From Tetranychus cinnabarinus (Eukaryota > Arthropoda > Arachnida > Trombidiformes > Tetranychidae): a DNA stretch of 64,000 nt. Shown here piece after piece: positions 13,129-26,600 of the stretch (position 1 is the first letter of the stretch; the number at the start of each line of letters is the position of its first letter). The notes under the pieces were generated by a model, which saw only the letters and a list, made by a program, of their open reading frames with translations, was not told the DNA's origin and searched no databases. Where the stretch lies: assembly GCA_022266195.1 (NCBI GenBank), contig WHVY01000008.1:3099501-3163500 (forward strand), in the 5' to 3' direction. Both the position numbers and the translations under genes were made by a program.

Positions 13129-16100
13129 AAATGCGATCAGGAAGAGGCTGAAATGCTTTTAGACTGGAAGCAGAACCAGACAGAAGCCGGGTCATAAATC
13201 AATGATGGCTATGGGTAAGACGAGAACCACTTTTTTACCCTCACTTTTGCTTCTCTCGCCTTTATTATCATCTTTATCCTGTGGTTTAACCGATTATTTG
13301 TGACACAACAAAAGGTAATGGGAAACATAAAATATTATCATCATTATTATTGATGTCAATTCTAGATTCTAGACGATCATGTTTATACGCATGTTAAACA
13401 TGATTCTGTCTAATCTCAAGATATTCATTTTCAACCTTTCCAAATAGTCGCATAAAAAGTTGGTTAATCAACCCAATTTTGTCTGGATTGTCTTCTTTCC
13501 CTCTTCTTCTTCCTCTTCTTCCTCTTCTTCCCCATCTTCGTCTTCATCAAAATCATCTTTACTTTCATTATAAATGTATTTTCATTTTTCATTTCATTTT
13601 TTTTCACCAAATCTTTTCTTTTTCATCTTTTCCATGTTGACAAATATTTTCCTTCAATAACACAAACATCTGATTTTTTGGCTTCTTTCAACACTTTGAT
13701 TATTTATTCCTCTGTTGAATTTGCTCAGAAATGAATGAAACGAAATTCTGTGATTTCCATCAATTTATTCATCTGAGAATCAAACCTGACCAAACTTGAA
13801 TGCTTGCAACTCTCAATTTTTGCATAATTACATTAACAGTTTAAAGTTTAACCTCATTTTGGACATTAATTTTTCTGTCACAAATCTAATCAACATCAGA
13901 TTGTCATCTAATAATTAATGAAAGCTGATTGAATAGTTAAATGGCTTTTCTTTCATTTGTTTCTTGTTACTTTTTTGTTCCTTCGAGTGATTCTGTCCTA
14001 TCAATGATATTAATGCGGGTTTTAAGGTTAAAACCATCACCAAAACGGAATCAGAAGTGAAGTGAAACAAAACTGCAAATCAAAGTAGCAATTATGAATA
14101 ATTTAAAAGTGCAATAAAATGCATAATTAACACTAACAATTAACATTAATAAAAAAGGTATTAACAAACGCATACAAATAGACAATTAACTTAAACATTG
14201 TAACGTTTAATTATATAACATACAACCTTTACTGATTAGCTGTGTTTTAAGAGTTTCAAGTTGCAACAAAATTACAATTGTTGGTGAATTGAAGGAATGA
14301 AATTAGACTGAAAAAAATTTCCTAAAAAATGGACAAAAACATCAAAATTGAAAGACAATTCAAATGAAAAGCAATGAAAAGTGATGGAATCTTTGGAAAT
14401 TCAGATTTCCTCAAATTTGTTTTCTCATCAAACATTCAGAATGTTTAACCGATTCCTTCATTTCTGCTCAATTTCATGACAATTCACGCGAATCAACTGT
14501 TTTTGTCTCATGATAATGATTTTTATATCTTTTTCATGCTGATTATTTGGAGGTTTTCCAATCAATGAATCCAAATAATCTGATTGCTGACGAGAGCAGT
14601 TTAACCAAAGAGAGTGAAGAAAGCAAATTGTGAACAAATGATGAGCAATCAAAAGTGATATTAATGATGATTGAGATGATATATTGGATGAAATAAAGTG
14701 AAAAGTAAAAAAAAGAGTTTATTTGATGAAAGTTACCTTGAGGCGAAAGTTGATGATAAAATCATCTTTAACTTGATTCAATGAAATTGAACAAAAAGAT
14801 ATTCAATTTTGGGCCTTTTTGCATTTACCTTTTGTTGAAAGAAAATCAAATCACTTGATTTTGGATAAAACAACAAAAATGAAAACTCAATGATTAACTT
14901 AATCACTAATTTGTATTTTTCAAGCTAAAAATATCTTCTTCTCAATGATTGTTATAATTTGACAATCAAACCTTTTCCTCAATCCTTTTCAACCATTTCA
15001 ACATTTAGCATTTTTGTTTCCTCAATTTTGTCAATTCAATCAGTAAATTGTGTAATTGTTCAACCTTTATTGCTATTAATAATATTGATTATTATTAGTT
15101 TAGTTAAGCAGAAAACAAAATATAATCAATTTGTTGTACTTCAATCAGAATTGAGAAAAGGTAAAGAAGAAGAAAAGAGGTAAATTCAGTGTTAATCATT
15201 TTTTTTTCTTCTTGCGATTGATTCAACTTAAGATTTATCATTTTCTACCTTTTTCATTAATTTCATGATTTCACTTCATTTTCATGTGATCATTAACTTC
15301 ACTTTCAATTGACACATTAATTATCTTTAATTAACTCTTAACAACAAGTGTCATTATTTTGGATCATTGCAAGTTATTGATGTTTAATCAACTTTTACAT
15401 GTTCATTTGAACATTTAACTTCTTCTTCTACCTTTTTGTGTTCAAGTTAATCAATTTGCTTAACAACCAAACCTTTTTAATCATGAAACTTGCCACGAGT
15501 TAATGGTGATTAAGTTGATCAATGAAGTAGTTAAAATGTTTAACCAAAGACAACAATTAAAGCTTGAATAACAATGAAAGGTGTTGAAACAAGTTGAACC
15601 AAAAAATGGAAAACACTTTTGGTGTAAAAACATGAGAAAAGCGGAAAAGCAAAATCAATGTAAATAGTTAATTAGTTAATCAGTGATGTTGATTGAAAAG
15701 AGAAAGTCAAAGCGAATATAATTGTTCAGGAATTTAGGTCGAACCCAAGTCTACTTTCGATGCTTTTTTACCTTCAATTTCCATGCCAACCTTTTTCACC
15801 TAAACTTGTCTTAAGATAGATTTGTATGAATGAAGAAGAGGAAAGTTTAAAGTGATTAACTGACCATTCAGTGATCAGTGATGATTAATGTTTTCCAGTG
15901 AATGAAGAGCTCAACTTGATTCACATTCTGATCACTTGATGATGCATTTCAATTTACGTTTCATTTACAAGTTTATCATCTTTTATCATCAACCTAATCA
16001 TAACCATCATCATTAACAGTGAGAATTGGTTGGTTGATACAAAACAAAACAAAAGGCACCAAAAGTGTAATACAAATGAAAATAAACAATAAGCTTTTAT

Positions 16101-16655
16101 TGTTGACGTTTGTTATTGTTGTTAATGATGATGTTTCTTGGTTTGCCGTTGTTCATGATAATGATAATGACGATGAACGTTATTCAATGGGTTTCTTGTT
16201 TCATACAAATGATACCAACAACGGGTTTACGCGTTTGTTGTAATAATATTTACGTATGAAAATTTCATCCTTTTGCTTCATTCAATGAATATATTTTTGT
16301 GTGAAAACAAGTCAACAAATGGAATCAAAGTCACCAGAAAAAAAGAGTTCAGGTTTTTTTTTCTTGGGTTAACTTTTCTCTTTTTGTTGTTGTCGTTCAA
16401 TGATACTTTTGTGTGTTTATAACTGTAAAACTGGTGTTAATTAACAATTTCAACAGTTGTTAAGTTGCTAATAACAATTGACCTAAAAATTTAGCCAATT
16501 GAATCGCTGATGGGTTACATTGACACGCACCAATCCCACCTTGACTAAGGAATGCCTTTTAATATTAAATGTGCGGTTCATGATCTTTATCATCATTCTG
16601 TTGCTAAATTTAATCTTAACATTTATTGGTAATAACTATGAATGGAAATGATCAA

Positions 16656-16674
16656 CAAGAAGAAGAAGAAGAAG
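16656..16674. repeat. AAG trinucleotide microsatellite
   Basis: About six tandem AAG triplets, in otherwise AT-rich DNA without a supported gene. Confidence 0.75.
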
Positions 16675-17642
16675 ACAAAATGAAGATGGAAACATTGAGG
16701 AAGGGAAAACAAATATGTGTGCAAAAAATTCGAGCCTTTACTGACTTCATTGGTATTTTTCCTATTGAATATTTATAACGATTCGTTTGACGGCTCCACG
16801 CGCCTTCGCCCACGTTGGTTAAAGAAAAAAGGTTGATAAAATATTCTGGTTCGTATGAGAAAAAAACCAAACAAGACGTCAACATGATAATGGTAACATT
16901 AAGACAAATTGAAGTTTTACTTGAAACCAATTTGGGTTGAGGTTGAACCACATAATGACAGTGATGAGGCTGATGGGCTGGTCAACCTCAACCTAAGACC
17001 TAACCAGGCTTAGGGCAACTTGAAGGCAAGTGATGGTGGTCGTGTTAAGTCACAAGTTGCTATAACAAGGAAATGATTTATTTGTTGCTCAAAATGCTCT
17101 CACTGCTACTGATTATAATTACGATGATAATGATGATGATTAGGAGGATGATGATGAGCGTTGATTAAAGTGACAAAATGAAAAGCAAGATGACAATGGA
17201 TTGAACCGGATTAAAGAACCGTTTTTAATCGTAATTTTAATATTTCAACCTTTCTCTCTTAATTAGCATCACTTATCATTTCTATTAATATCATGTTCAT
17301 CATTTCACAATAATTATCTTCCTCTTTCTCATTCTGATATCTAAAGATTCATCACATTCCTTTACTATTGTTGTTGTTGCAGGAAATTAAATTGCCATTT
17401 AACCATGTTTAATACAACCATGTGAAGGTTAAATTATCATTTCTTTTTTATATGAATATTCTGGTTTCAAATCTCTCCCTCATAATTAACCAATATTATA
17501 GCCTTAAGGGTATATTATGGTTTTGTAATGATGATCATGAGAGAGACGGAAAAAGGTTGTAAATGGTGAGAGGATGATGAATGAAGAGGATGCAAAATGA
17601 GGAGCAAAAATGAACAATGGAAAGGCAAAGTTTTCTGGTTTG

Positions 17643-18071
17643 TTATTTCTTCTTCTTCATCTTCATCTTCAATTGAAGAAAAATGTCTTGGAAAGAAAAT
17701 AACTTTTGAAAATGTCTCTCTTCTATGGGAATTTCAGGGGGAAGATGGGTGAGACAGAAGATGAGGATCAAGATGATAAAGGCATGTCTGACAGAGATTT
17801 GGTTGCCAAAATGATGAAAATGTTGATTCTTAGGCACGACGCGACTTTCAAACTTTGCTTGTTCAGTCTTGTCTTCATCTACATCTTTCTCATCCTCTAT
17901 CTTCATCTTGCATCGTTTGCCTTGTGTGTTGCTCCATTTATTGAGATGTTGCTTTTTTATGCATCTTCTTGTGGGCCAAGAATCGTCTTGATTACTGTAC
18001 AAAATATTCAAGTGATGATGATCAAGAAGATGATTACTCTTTCCATTTCGTCTTCTCATACTTTCTCTCAT
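17643..18071 (-). other. Unassigned ORF, possibly spurious
   Basis: A 142-codon frame starting with ATG at 18071. It is basic at both ends with one hydrophobic patch, and no family is recognisable. The opposite strand is also open from an ATG at 17712 to 18185 (157 codons, very hydrophobic). The two overlap because the DNA is rich in CATCTT/AAGATG-like hexamers that lack stops in several frames. I see no splice partners. Most likely neither is a gene, but they are the longest open frames in the desert. Confidence 0.12.
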
Positions 18072-21000
18072 CTTATCATTATCATCTTCATCATCAGCAT
18101 CTTTTCACTTTCACCAGACAAATGCTACTTATCCTTGTCAGTAACTTGGCTTAAACACATCTTAACATTTGTAAACTTATTATAATCATGAAAATGCTCC
18201 AGACAATATTAAATGACTTTCAAACGTTTGTCAACATATTTCCATCATTTCCTCCCATTCATGAGATTAACAGGGTAAAACCTATCAATTGTAACCAACT
18301 GATTAGCAGTTCAACTAATCTTTCAAAAGGCAATTACAATGTAACAAATGGAGAAAATTAAATGAAGAAAAAAAATTAATTGAAAATTCGGTTGAAATGG
18401 GTTCGCTTTTTTACTTAAAGTGATTATGAAAGTTGATGAAATAAGATGTGACAATTCAATTGGTACATGGTTGTCAACTGATCAACTGATTATCCCGAGT
18501 TAATCCAACTTGTTGACTTGCATTTACTTCAAACAGTAAAGTCATGAGTGTTTCATTGATAATGATATTAAAAAAAAGTGTGTTTGCATTGATAATTGAA
18601 ATCAAATGATCAACCAGGAAAATCCCATAAGGTCAACAGTTAATTGTTGCTAATTGTTGATCATTGTCGTTAGCATGACTATTGGAATGGACGCCTTTTT
18701 TACTGCTGTTGTCTTGCTTAAAGACATTCACAATTGTTCAATATTGAAAGGAAAAAAAATCACAAAAAGTTTTCCGGTTCTGACAGAGTAACAGCCTTGA
18801 ATAGCAACGAGGCCACTCGATTGAATGATGATGACGATGATGATGAATGAAAAAATGATAATCTTGAGTTAATTGATAGAAGAAAAGAAAATCGGTGTTC
18901 CATGGCCATCAATTCAATACTGTTCCAGCAATATTTTACCTTCGATTTTTAAAGTTAACTTTTCAATCAATTTACCTTAACAGGAATGCCTTTAACGGTC
19001 AATAGATGAACACTAATGTCCTGCCTTGATCAGCTGAAAAGAGCAATAACAAGGGCAATAATGATAATAATGGTTGTAATGGTGATAAAAATGGTGACAA
19101 TAATGATGATAATATATTTTACCCAAAGCGATAATTAAGGACAACTCAAACAATGGACTTACCAATAGATAAATAAATTGAAAATTGGCTTCTAATGCTC
19201 CTTGGAATGTTGAACATTTTTGGGTTTTCGGGTATTTTTAAACTGCCATAATATTTGCTCGTAAATCCTTTTGTATCTTACCTGGCCTTTTCACTGGACA
19301 TTTTACCTTCAATATTTTCCACTTTTCTTTTGTTTTCAACTTGTTGGGTTTTTTTTCTTGGCTTTTTTGGTCACTTGTTAGTGTCCTAAACATTAGTCTT
19401 TTTTTTCGGGTTAACAAGTTGATTATAGATTTTGCCTGATTAAGATAACAATTGAGCTTAACAACTGGCCAACAGTTGAACAGATTAAAGGAAATGCTGG
19501 AATCTCTTTAATCGCATTTGAATGGGAAAAAGATGGTTAAATTGTTGTTACCAACTAATTGCTGCTAATAATGTGTTAGTTTAGTTTTGATATTTAAATA
19601 ACAATACAACAGGAAGCAAGCAAACCTTAAATCATGTGTGAAACTCATGTTTTTTTGTTCAATGGATTGGGTTTCATTAAAAGTTAATCAAGATGATTGA
19701 GAGATTTGCCAATGAGAGGTTTGCTTTTGTTGTCCATAAGTGTCCACCTTAATTGGCCTTTAAACTGTACACTGTGAGTTGACGGTGATCATTAAAATAA
19801 TATTTAGAGTCAATCGATCAATCACTTGTTGAATTACCAGTTTCAAAGTAAAATAGCAACCAGTAAAAGATAACCAAAAAAGTAACTCAAAAAAAAGAAG
19901 GCAAAATGTGAGAAATGCAAAAATCCCTAAAAAATGCGTAACGAGTAAAAAAAGTGAAGTGTTTTGTTGCTGTTGTGTTTTCCTCATGTGTTTACAATGT
20001 TGGAAAGTCCAATGCCTTTTTCAGGGGGAAATACAGAGTAATGAGAAAGAAAGGAAAGAAAGGAAAAGAGATGAAAACAAAAAGTAGAAAGGAAAAAGAA
20101 TGAATTGAAACCTTGAAAAAGGTCTTTTACTACGCACCTTGTTTTGTTTTCATCATTACTCGAGTAATCAGTGTTTCATGAAATGTGATGAAAATGAAGA
20201 TGACTCAAGAAGGTTACCTAGTCAAGATTGTAAAGTTGGTAACAAATGTGCTTTTAAACGCGTGCAAATCGCGTGTTGACCAAACATAAACATTACTTTT
20301 GCTTCAATCTGTTATAACCTTTGATTGTTACTTGCGTCTTGTAAAGGTAAAGGTATAAAGTAAGCAGATGTTAACAGATACATTTATATTTAGTGGCAAC
20401 CTTTTGGCCTAACCTGAGCTAAACACACGCGTCTGGCTTGGGTTCACAGTTATTGGCCAAAGGTTATTTCAAAAAGAGAGAGAGAGAAAAGAATTTATTT
20501 TTTTCGCTTTTCTCTTCTTCTTCTTCTTATTTTTCTGTGTTCACTGGTCAACAGTTGTCCGACGAAGGTAAGGTGTTTTGTCTAAGTCTTAAGAATCTCT
20601 TCTTAAATGACCCCACAAGTTTACTGGGTAAGTTTAACCAGCGGGACACACATCTTTTCATGTGTTGTTGACCTCATCTACATTATCATTTTTACCTTGT
20701 TTACTATTATTTGACCAACGTTTTTACGTTTTCATTAATCATTTTGTCTTTTCTTTTCCTTTCTTTTACTGTTGCTATAATTATTGTTATTAAAATTGTA
20801 TTAATCATGTTTCTGTCCAATTCTAGTCCATCATTCATAGGAAACAAAAGTGATCCATTCGTTCAGTTACCAATATGTATTGGGTTGGCGCCAAAATATT
20901 ACAAATTTAAAGGTTCGTTCCTCTCAAGGTTGGACAGGTGATCATGGTTATTAGGGCCAAAAGGAAGTTAAAGATGAGAAAAGATGATGATTATGTGGAT

Positions 21001-22377
21001 GATGATCAGGATGAAGATGGTGAACCTTCGACAAAAAGTTTCCTTTAGCGATGTAAACATAACCCGTCTTCAACTTTCCTCTATTTGTTTCTTAACCAAC
21101 AACAAAAGATGACCTTTTTTTTCTCGATTTTTAACTTTTCTTTCCTTCTTTCCCTTTGACCTTGGGTCATGAGCCTCTTGGTCTTACCTTTTTAAAGGAC
21201 AATCAGGGGAAAGTTGAGGAAGAGGAGAAAGAAAGAAAGAAAAGAAAGAGAGGAAAGGGACAAGAAAATGTCCCAATTCTCGGTTTGAGGTTAAAGTCCA
21301 GATAAGCATTTTTGCCTTTTCTTACTTAAAATATGTTTATTTCATAGCAGCTGCTGAAGCATGTTGTTGTTGTTGTTGGTGTGGATGATTGTGATGATTG
21401 TTGGTCTGATTGTTGAAGAGAAAGTATAACATGAAAAGGAAAAGAAAGGCAACATTTGACAGACTTTTCCCCATTTCTCTCTTTTCCCGCCCTTTTCATC
21501 ATATCCTTTCAAATTTGGATTCAAAAAATAACCCAAAAGCGGACTCTACAACAAATTTTAATTGTCTTTCATCCTTTGCCGACATTTCATTATCAATATT
21601 GAAATATGTTTAAATTGAGACTTGAAATTGATTTCAAGTTAAATATCCTTTTTTTTTGTCTCTTCAAGCTTCTTGTTGGTTACTGACAATAACAAACCAA
21701 GGAAAGCCGAGAAACCAGGCTTGGAGTGAAACAAAGTGAAGCTAAAAGAGAGAGAAGAGAGGAAGAAAAGAAGAGAAAACCCGCCCTTTTCCAGTTCTCT
21801 TTTCATTCTGTCTTCTTTTTCTTCATCTTCATCGTCTTTTCTTTTTTCTTTTAGATCTACTCTTTTTAACAAGTTGAATGACCTTACGAAGGCTCATGTC
21901 GAACAGAAAAAAAAGAAGAAGAAGAAAAGAAAAAGAAGATAAAATTCGACTAACAGCTTCTTTTCATCTCTTTCTTTTTCCACTCTATCAAGCTCTTCCA
22001 AGGTTATTCTGTCTCCTGTAATGTTCAGTCGAGCACTTTCTTCTTCTTTTTTCATCATCATGCTTCTTTCCTCTGATTATTTTACTCCTAGGCTTTCCCT
22101 TTCTATTAGACTTTGATCATCTTTCTCTACTGTTTTACTGGCTCTCACTCCTCTTCATCATCATCTCAAAGAACTGATCGATAAACCCGTAATGATGCAG
22201 TCTCATCTCACTCTTTTCTTCCTTCATCTTCCTTCATCATCATCATACTGTTTCTCTTTCCCTTTCTCTATTTTTCCCTCTATTTTTCCCAAAATTTGCT
22301 TTGCTATTGCGTGCCATACCCTGTCTGGAGGCTCTCATCGATCGTCTGTTTCCCGGTTAGCTTGATATACACATACT

Positions 22378-22440
22378 CATATATATATAGTATTATATAA
22401 CAAGAAATATATATAATACATAGAGATATAAGTATAAATA
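22378..22440. repeat. AT-dinucleotide-rich tract downstream of the PIM kinase
   Basis: Several short TA runs and palindromic TATATA blocks lie here. They are about 300-360 bases past the kinase stop, so they may sit in or just after its 3' untranslated region. Confidence 0.6.
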
Positions 22441-22450
22441 AATGGATAAA
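22431..22450 (-). promoter_or_regulatory. AU-rich element-like site in the putative PIM 3' UTR
   Basis: Read on the minus strand, overlapping ATTTA pentamers occur about 290-310 bases after the kinase stop codon. Mammalian PIM1 mRNA is known to be short-lived and to carry AU-rich elements, so a similar control is conceivable. The genome is AT-rich and the 3' end of the transcript is not known, so this could be chance. Confidence 0.25.
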
Positions 22451-22738
22451 TGTGCACATCTAGAAACAGAACATTAGAAACATGGAAAGCACACAAACAC
22501 ACATACACACCTTTTTTGAAGGGATTGCTTCAAGATTTATAAATTCACTGGTCTTTTAAAACACTGTAATATCACTTGAAATTGGGTAAAACACGATTGA
22601 TTGAAATGATTTAAACAAGATTGAGTCTTTTTTTATGAGACAAGAGTAGTTATAATTTGCATTATGGAAGAGATGGTTTTTTGTACAAATGCGATAAATT
22701 AAGGTACAATTTAAGGGTATCTACAACTGTAAGAGTGG

Positions 22739-23665
22739 TCAAATACTGCATTGACTGCTTGGTGGTGATTCTCCGCTTGTTGAGTCTGAATCGTCAACGG
22801 TTGCTTGGGATCTCCTTGAGTTACCATTGACTGGAATTGTTGTTGACACGGTGGTGCAGCCATCAAGGTCGACACTCATCCAAGGATGCTTTAAAATCTC
22901 ATCTAATGATGGACGGAACATTGGACTTTTGGAGAGACACTTTAAAATTAAATCCTGGCATTCACGAGAGAGACGACGAGGAAATCTTATTTCACCTTTT
23001 AAAATCTGTTCATCTTTTTCAAATGGAATGTCACCACACACCATGTCGTAAAGAAGAACACCAAGGGACCAGACTGTTGCTGATTTACCCTTATATTTAT
23101 TGTTTTTAATCCACTCAGGCGGACTATAGACACGGGTTCCTTCAAAATCGGTATAATAACCTTCTTTTAAATGAGCACCAGACCCAAAGTCTATTAACTT
23201 AAGCTTTAATGTGTCAAGATCGACGAGAATATTTTCATCTTTAATATCACGATGAATTACTCCTGCTTTGTGGCATGAAATTACAGTCTCTACAACTTGG
23301 TGGAAAAATACACGAGATAGTTTCTCATCGAGTACTCCTTTTTCACTTATAAAATCAAATAAATCCATTGCTGATTCTGGTCTTTCCATTATAATAATAA
23401 AAGAGTCTGATCTCTCGTAAAAGTCAATTATACGGATTACTCCACTTATATGGTTCACTTTTTTTAGTAAACTAATTTCCATTGGTATCCTGTTTGGTCC
23501 AACGGTTGTGTCCCAACCGACTATCTTTTCTTTAAATATATGTTTAACAGCGACGGGAAGACCATCACGGCATCTTAAAGCGGCAAAAACAGTACCAAAA
23601 CCACCTTTACCTAAAAGTGGACCAACTTTATAAGATTTTTCGAATGGTTCGTGATGAGGATCCAT
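22739..23665 (-). CDS. PIM-family serine/threonine protein kinase, intronless
   Basis: One exon encodes 308 residues, close to the 313 of human PIM1 (short isoform). The kinase domain fills nearly the whole protein: glycine loop GKGGFG at about 19-24, Lys41 in AVKHIF, Glu63 in the C helix, catalytic Asp140 in HRDIKDEN and DFG at 159-161. The hinge reads MERP followed by a DLFDF stretch. The proline there is the PIM hallmark that removes a normal hinge hydrogen bond. The activation segment GTRVYSPPEW and the YDMVCGDIPF motif also match PIM. The first in-frame ATG is at 23665, because a TAA stop lies five codons before it. No C-terminal regulatory domain is present, only a Ser-rich tail. PIM kinases are constitutively active and set by expression level. 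Known roles are survival and growth signalling, and the substrate here is unknown. Confidence 0.92.
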   Translation of the reverse strand: MDPHHEPFEKSYKVGPLLGKGGFGTVFAALRCRDGLPVAVKHIFKEKIVGWDTTVGPNRIPMEISLLKKVNHISGVIRIIDFYERSDSFIIIMERPESAMDLFDFISEKGVLDEKLSRVFFHQVVETVISCHKAGVIHRDIKDENILVDLDTLKLKLIDFGSGAHLKEGYYTDFEGTRVYSPPEWIKNNKYKGKSATVWSLGVLLYDMVCGDIPFEKDEQILKGEIRFPRRLSRECQDLILKCLSKSPMFRPSLDEILKHPWMSVDLDGCTTVSTTIPVNGNSRRSQATVDDSDSTSGESPPSSQCSI

Positions 23666-26600
23666 TGAATCATCCAATTAAACATCCAATATACACAATA
23701 AAAATAACAAATATCAAATCCGGGTTGGAACAATAATAAAGAAAAAGTGTGTATGTGTGTTTGTTTGTCGATGTTGATGTTGATGATGAAAAATGAAATA
23801 AAGATGAAAAAAGTACACACAAACTCACTTCACTGTCAAGTTAACCCAAACTGGCTTCACTCAGGAGTTTCAGCTTCACTCTACTTTCTTTACTTCATGA
23901 AATTTTGCTTTATTTATAACTGACTACTAACTCCATCTATCCATTTCCAGAATAACATTAATCTTTGGTTAATGTTGAGTTTAAGCGCCACATTTGATTG
24001 ATTTGTTTGGGCGGGTTTCTTTTCCTCTTTCTATCTTCTCTTTCTTTTCACTTTTCCCTTTCTTTGAAACATATTTTTACTCTCTTTTTTCCTTTCCTCT
24101 GGCTCTCTCTTAATCATCTTAAAAATCATTTCCTTTGCTCTTTTCTTCGCCTTTCGTACCTAATCCGAAATTTTCCCTTCCTTTAGGCTATATTTTTCTT
24201 AACAATTTCTTGTCTCTCTTTTGTTTATGTCCTCTTTTCATTTTGTTTAACCCATTTTACCATTGGATCTATTTAATCTTATTATATTGCCTTTTGTTTT
24301 GTTTACATGTGTGACCGGAAATTCTTGAAGATGTCTTGATATTTGAAAGATTCCAATTGAAATCAAGAGGGAGTTTAACCATGTTACCAATATTTGGAAA
24401 CCTCATACGACAGGGAATAAAGTGATACCACAATGGGTGGGTTGAAGGAAGTTAATTGTAAAACACTGGAAAACACTGGAACCGCTTCTCATCTCTCTCT
24501 TTCCTTCTTTCACCCTGGTACCTTTCAGATGAGGACATTTTATTCATCAATAATAAAATGAAAAATGAAACATGATAATCATTTTCTACATTTTCCTCTC
24601 TCTCTTCCATTCTCTGGTTTTCTGCTGGTTGGTGTAATTTGGTTAAATGTCATTGAAAGAGCAATAAATGAATCATTTACACTCTTAGTTGGTGGAAATT
24701 GTTCCCTTGGATTTTTACTGTCATCTTCGTTGGTGGCGATATTGGTGGCAGTGGCGATGGTGATGGTGATGACGGTGAAGCTGGATGATGGTGATGATGG
24801 TGTGGTTTTTTTCTGTCTTTCACTCTGTCCATGAGGTGATATTATTATTAGCAGTTAGTGTGAGAAAAGTTGAAATTGATTGGAGAATGGACTTTGCTTC
24901 AAATAATATTAAAACTATGAATCATACTCGTGGGTGGATTCATCTTGAAGATTTCCACGGAAGTTGAAGGAGGCAAATCAAGAGAAGGAGACAAAATATT
25001 ACAGCAACAAGCAACAACATGATCAACAACAGCCAAATGAACACTTAAAAATGTAAGAAAGTGTGAGAAATGAAATTTTTGTTAAGACAACCAAGTGTTT
25101 TCACATAAGAAAACCCAAAATGCCTCTTGAAAAGGGCAAAAAATGAGAAACCAAAGTAGGAGTTGACTAATTTTTCCTCCTCATCATAAACCTTTTGTTT
25201 TTATTTTCCGTTTTTACCCAATAAATTAAAATATTGGTTCTCAGTGTATCCTAATTAAGTTGCGAAAATTGATTTATCGTTAAAAATTCAATGAATCATC
25301 GTTTTTCTCATTTTTTGCATCTTAATCCATTTCCATTTCTCACCATTATACCAATATGAGTAAAACCAAACAAACCCAAACCATGATAATATTTCAAGAT
25401 AAAAAGCGATGATAATCATGATGGTGATGATGATGAGTAACAAGATGTTGATCCAAATGGAGTCAATATTTATATCTATAAGCCTCTTTTCCCACCAGTG
25501 CAACCAGGATGATGATGATCATCTTAACATGATAAGAGAAAGCTTTTTCATTTCAATTATGATTGTTTGATGAAAATGATGATTTTGATGAAACAAAAAA
25601 GTTGGACAAGATAAGTGTAACAAAAGAAAGTGAAATGATAAGAAACTCAAAGATTAATAACAACTCATCTTTGCCTTTCTAAGGACAAAATTGTAAAATC
25701 TGAACATCTTCATCATTTTCCCCTGTAAATGTCAATAGATCACCAATCAAAATCAGAGTCTCTTTTGTTTTCAATGCAATTTCAAGAATAATTTTCTCTC
25801 TTTTCTCTCTCTCCTTCTCTTTCCATATCCTCTGAATTTCCCCTGTTATTCAAGGACAAAACATGAACATCAGAAAAACCAGCGAATGCGTCTACAAATA
25901 TTACAATAAACGGTTCAAAGACGCAGATTGACATTGGCTCCACAATTCAACCTTTTCATCGTCATCATTAACATCACAACCATATTTTCACCATGTAATG
26001 ATGCTCATCACCATCAGAGATGAACCTTTACATTTAATTTGTCTGTTTCACTTTTATTTTCATCATCTCTGAACAAGACCAGTTAATGAAAACAAATCTA
26101 CCAGTGACAATTTCCCCTCACAATTAATGGCTATAAATCATTATTTTCCAGTCAACATTATTTTACCTTTAATATTTCACTTTCTTCCACTCAAATGATA
26201 ATCAAAACAATTTTTACCCAAATATGTATATTTAGATTTTGCTCAAGAAAAGGTAAAAATTTGAATGAACATTTGTTTTCCCTGTAAACAATACATGAGA
26301 TTGTCTTTTAGCACAACTCATTGATTCCAAGAATAGTTTCACTTGTTATTATCCACTTAAATGCTAATCTATTCCTATTATTGTGGTTACAATTACCTTT
26401 TTTGCCTTGTTTCGTTTTTCTTCATCATTAATTTACTTCCAGTTCCTTAGTTATTGATTAGTCTAGTTAAAGCAAAGGTGTTTTCAGATTGAAAAACAAA
26501 GCTCTTTTTTGCCTCTGTTTGTTTGTAATGAAAATGATTACCATTGATTCCCCTGTCATCAGAGTTTACACCAAAATTAATTCAATCAGGTAAACAATGC

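Larger units (their letters stand above)
5593..22738. other. 17-kb gene desert with simple repeats
   Basis: No ORF here has a recognisable domain, a plausible splice chain or coding-like composition. Most listed frames are Phe/Ser/Ile or Lys/Glu/Met-rich products of AT-rich or triplet-repeat DNA. Short repeats include ATG triplets at 5673-5694 and 13109-13128, GGA triplets at 10975-10995, AAG triplets at 16656-16674 and an AT-rich tract at 22378-22440. A perfect 12-base inverted repeat lies at 7705-7730. In a genome where neighbouring genes are 1-4 kb apart, such a gap is unusual. It may hold regulatory DNA or promoter-distal 5' exons of the protease or of the kinase, or noncoding RNA genes that I cannot detect by eye. 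Confidence 0.5.
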
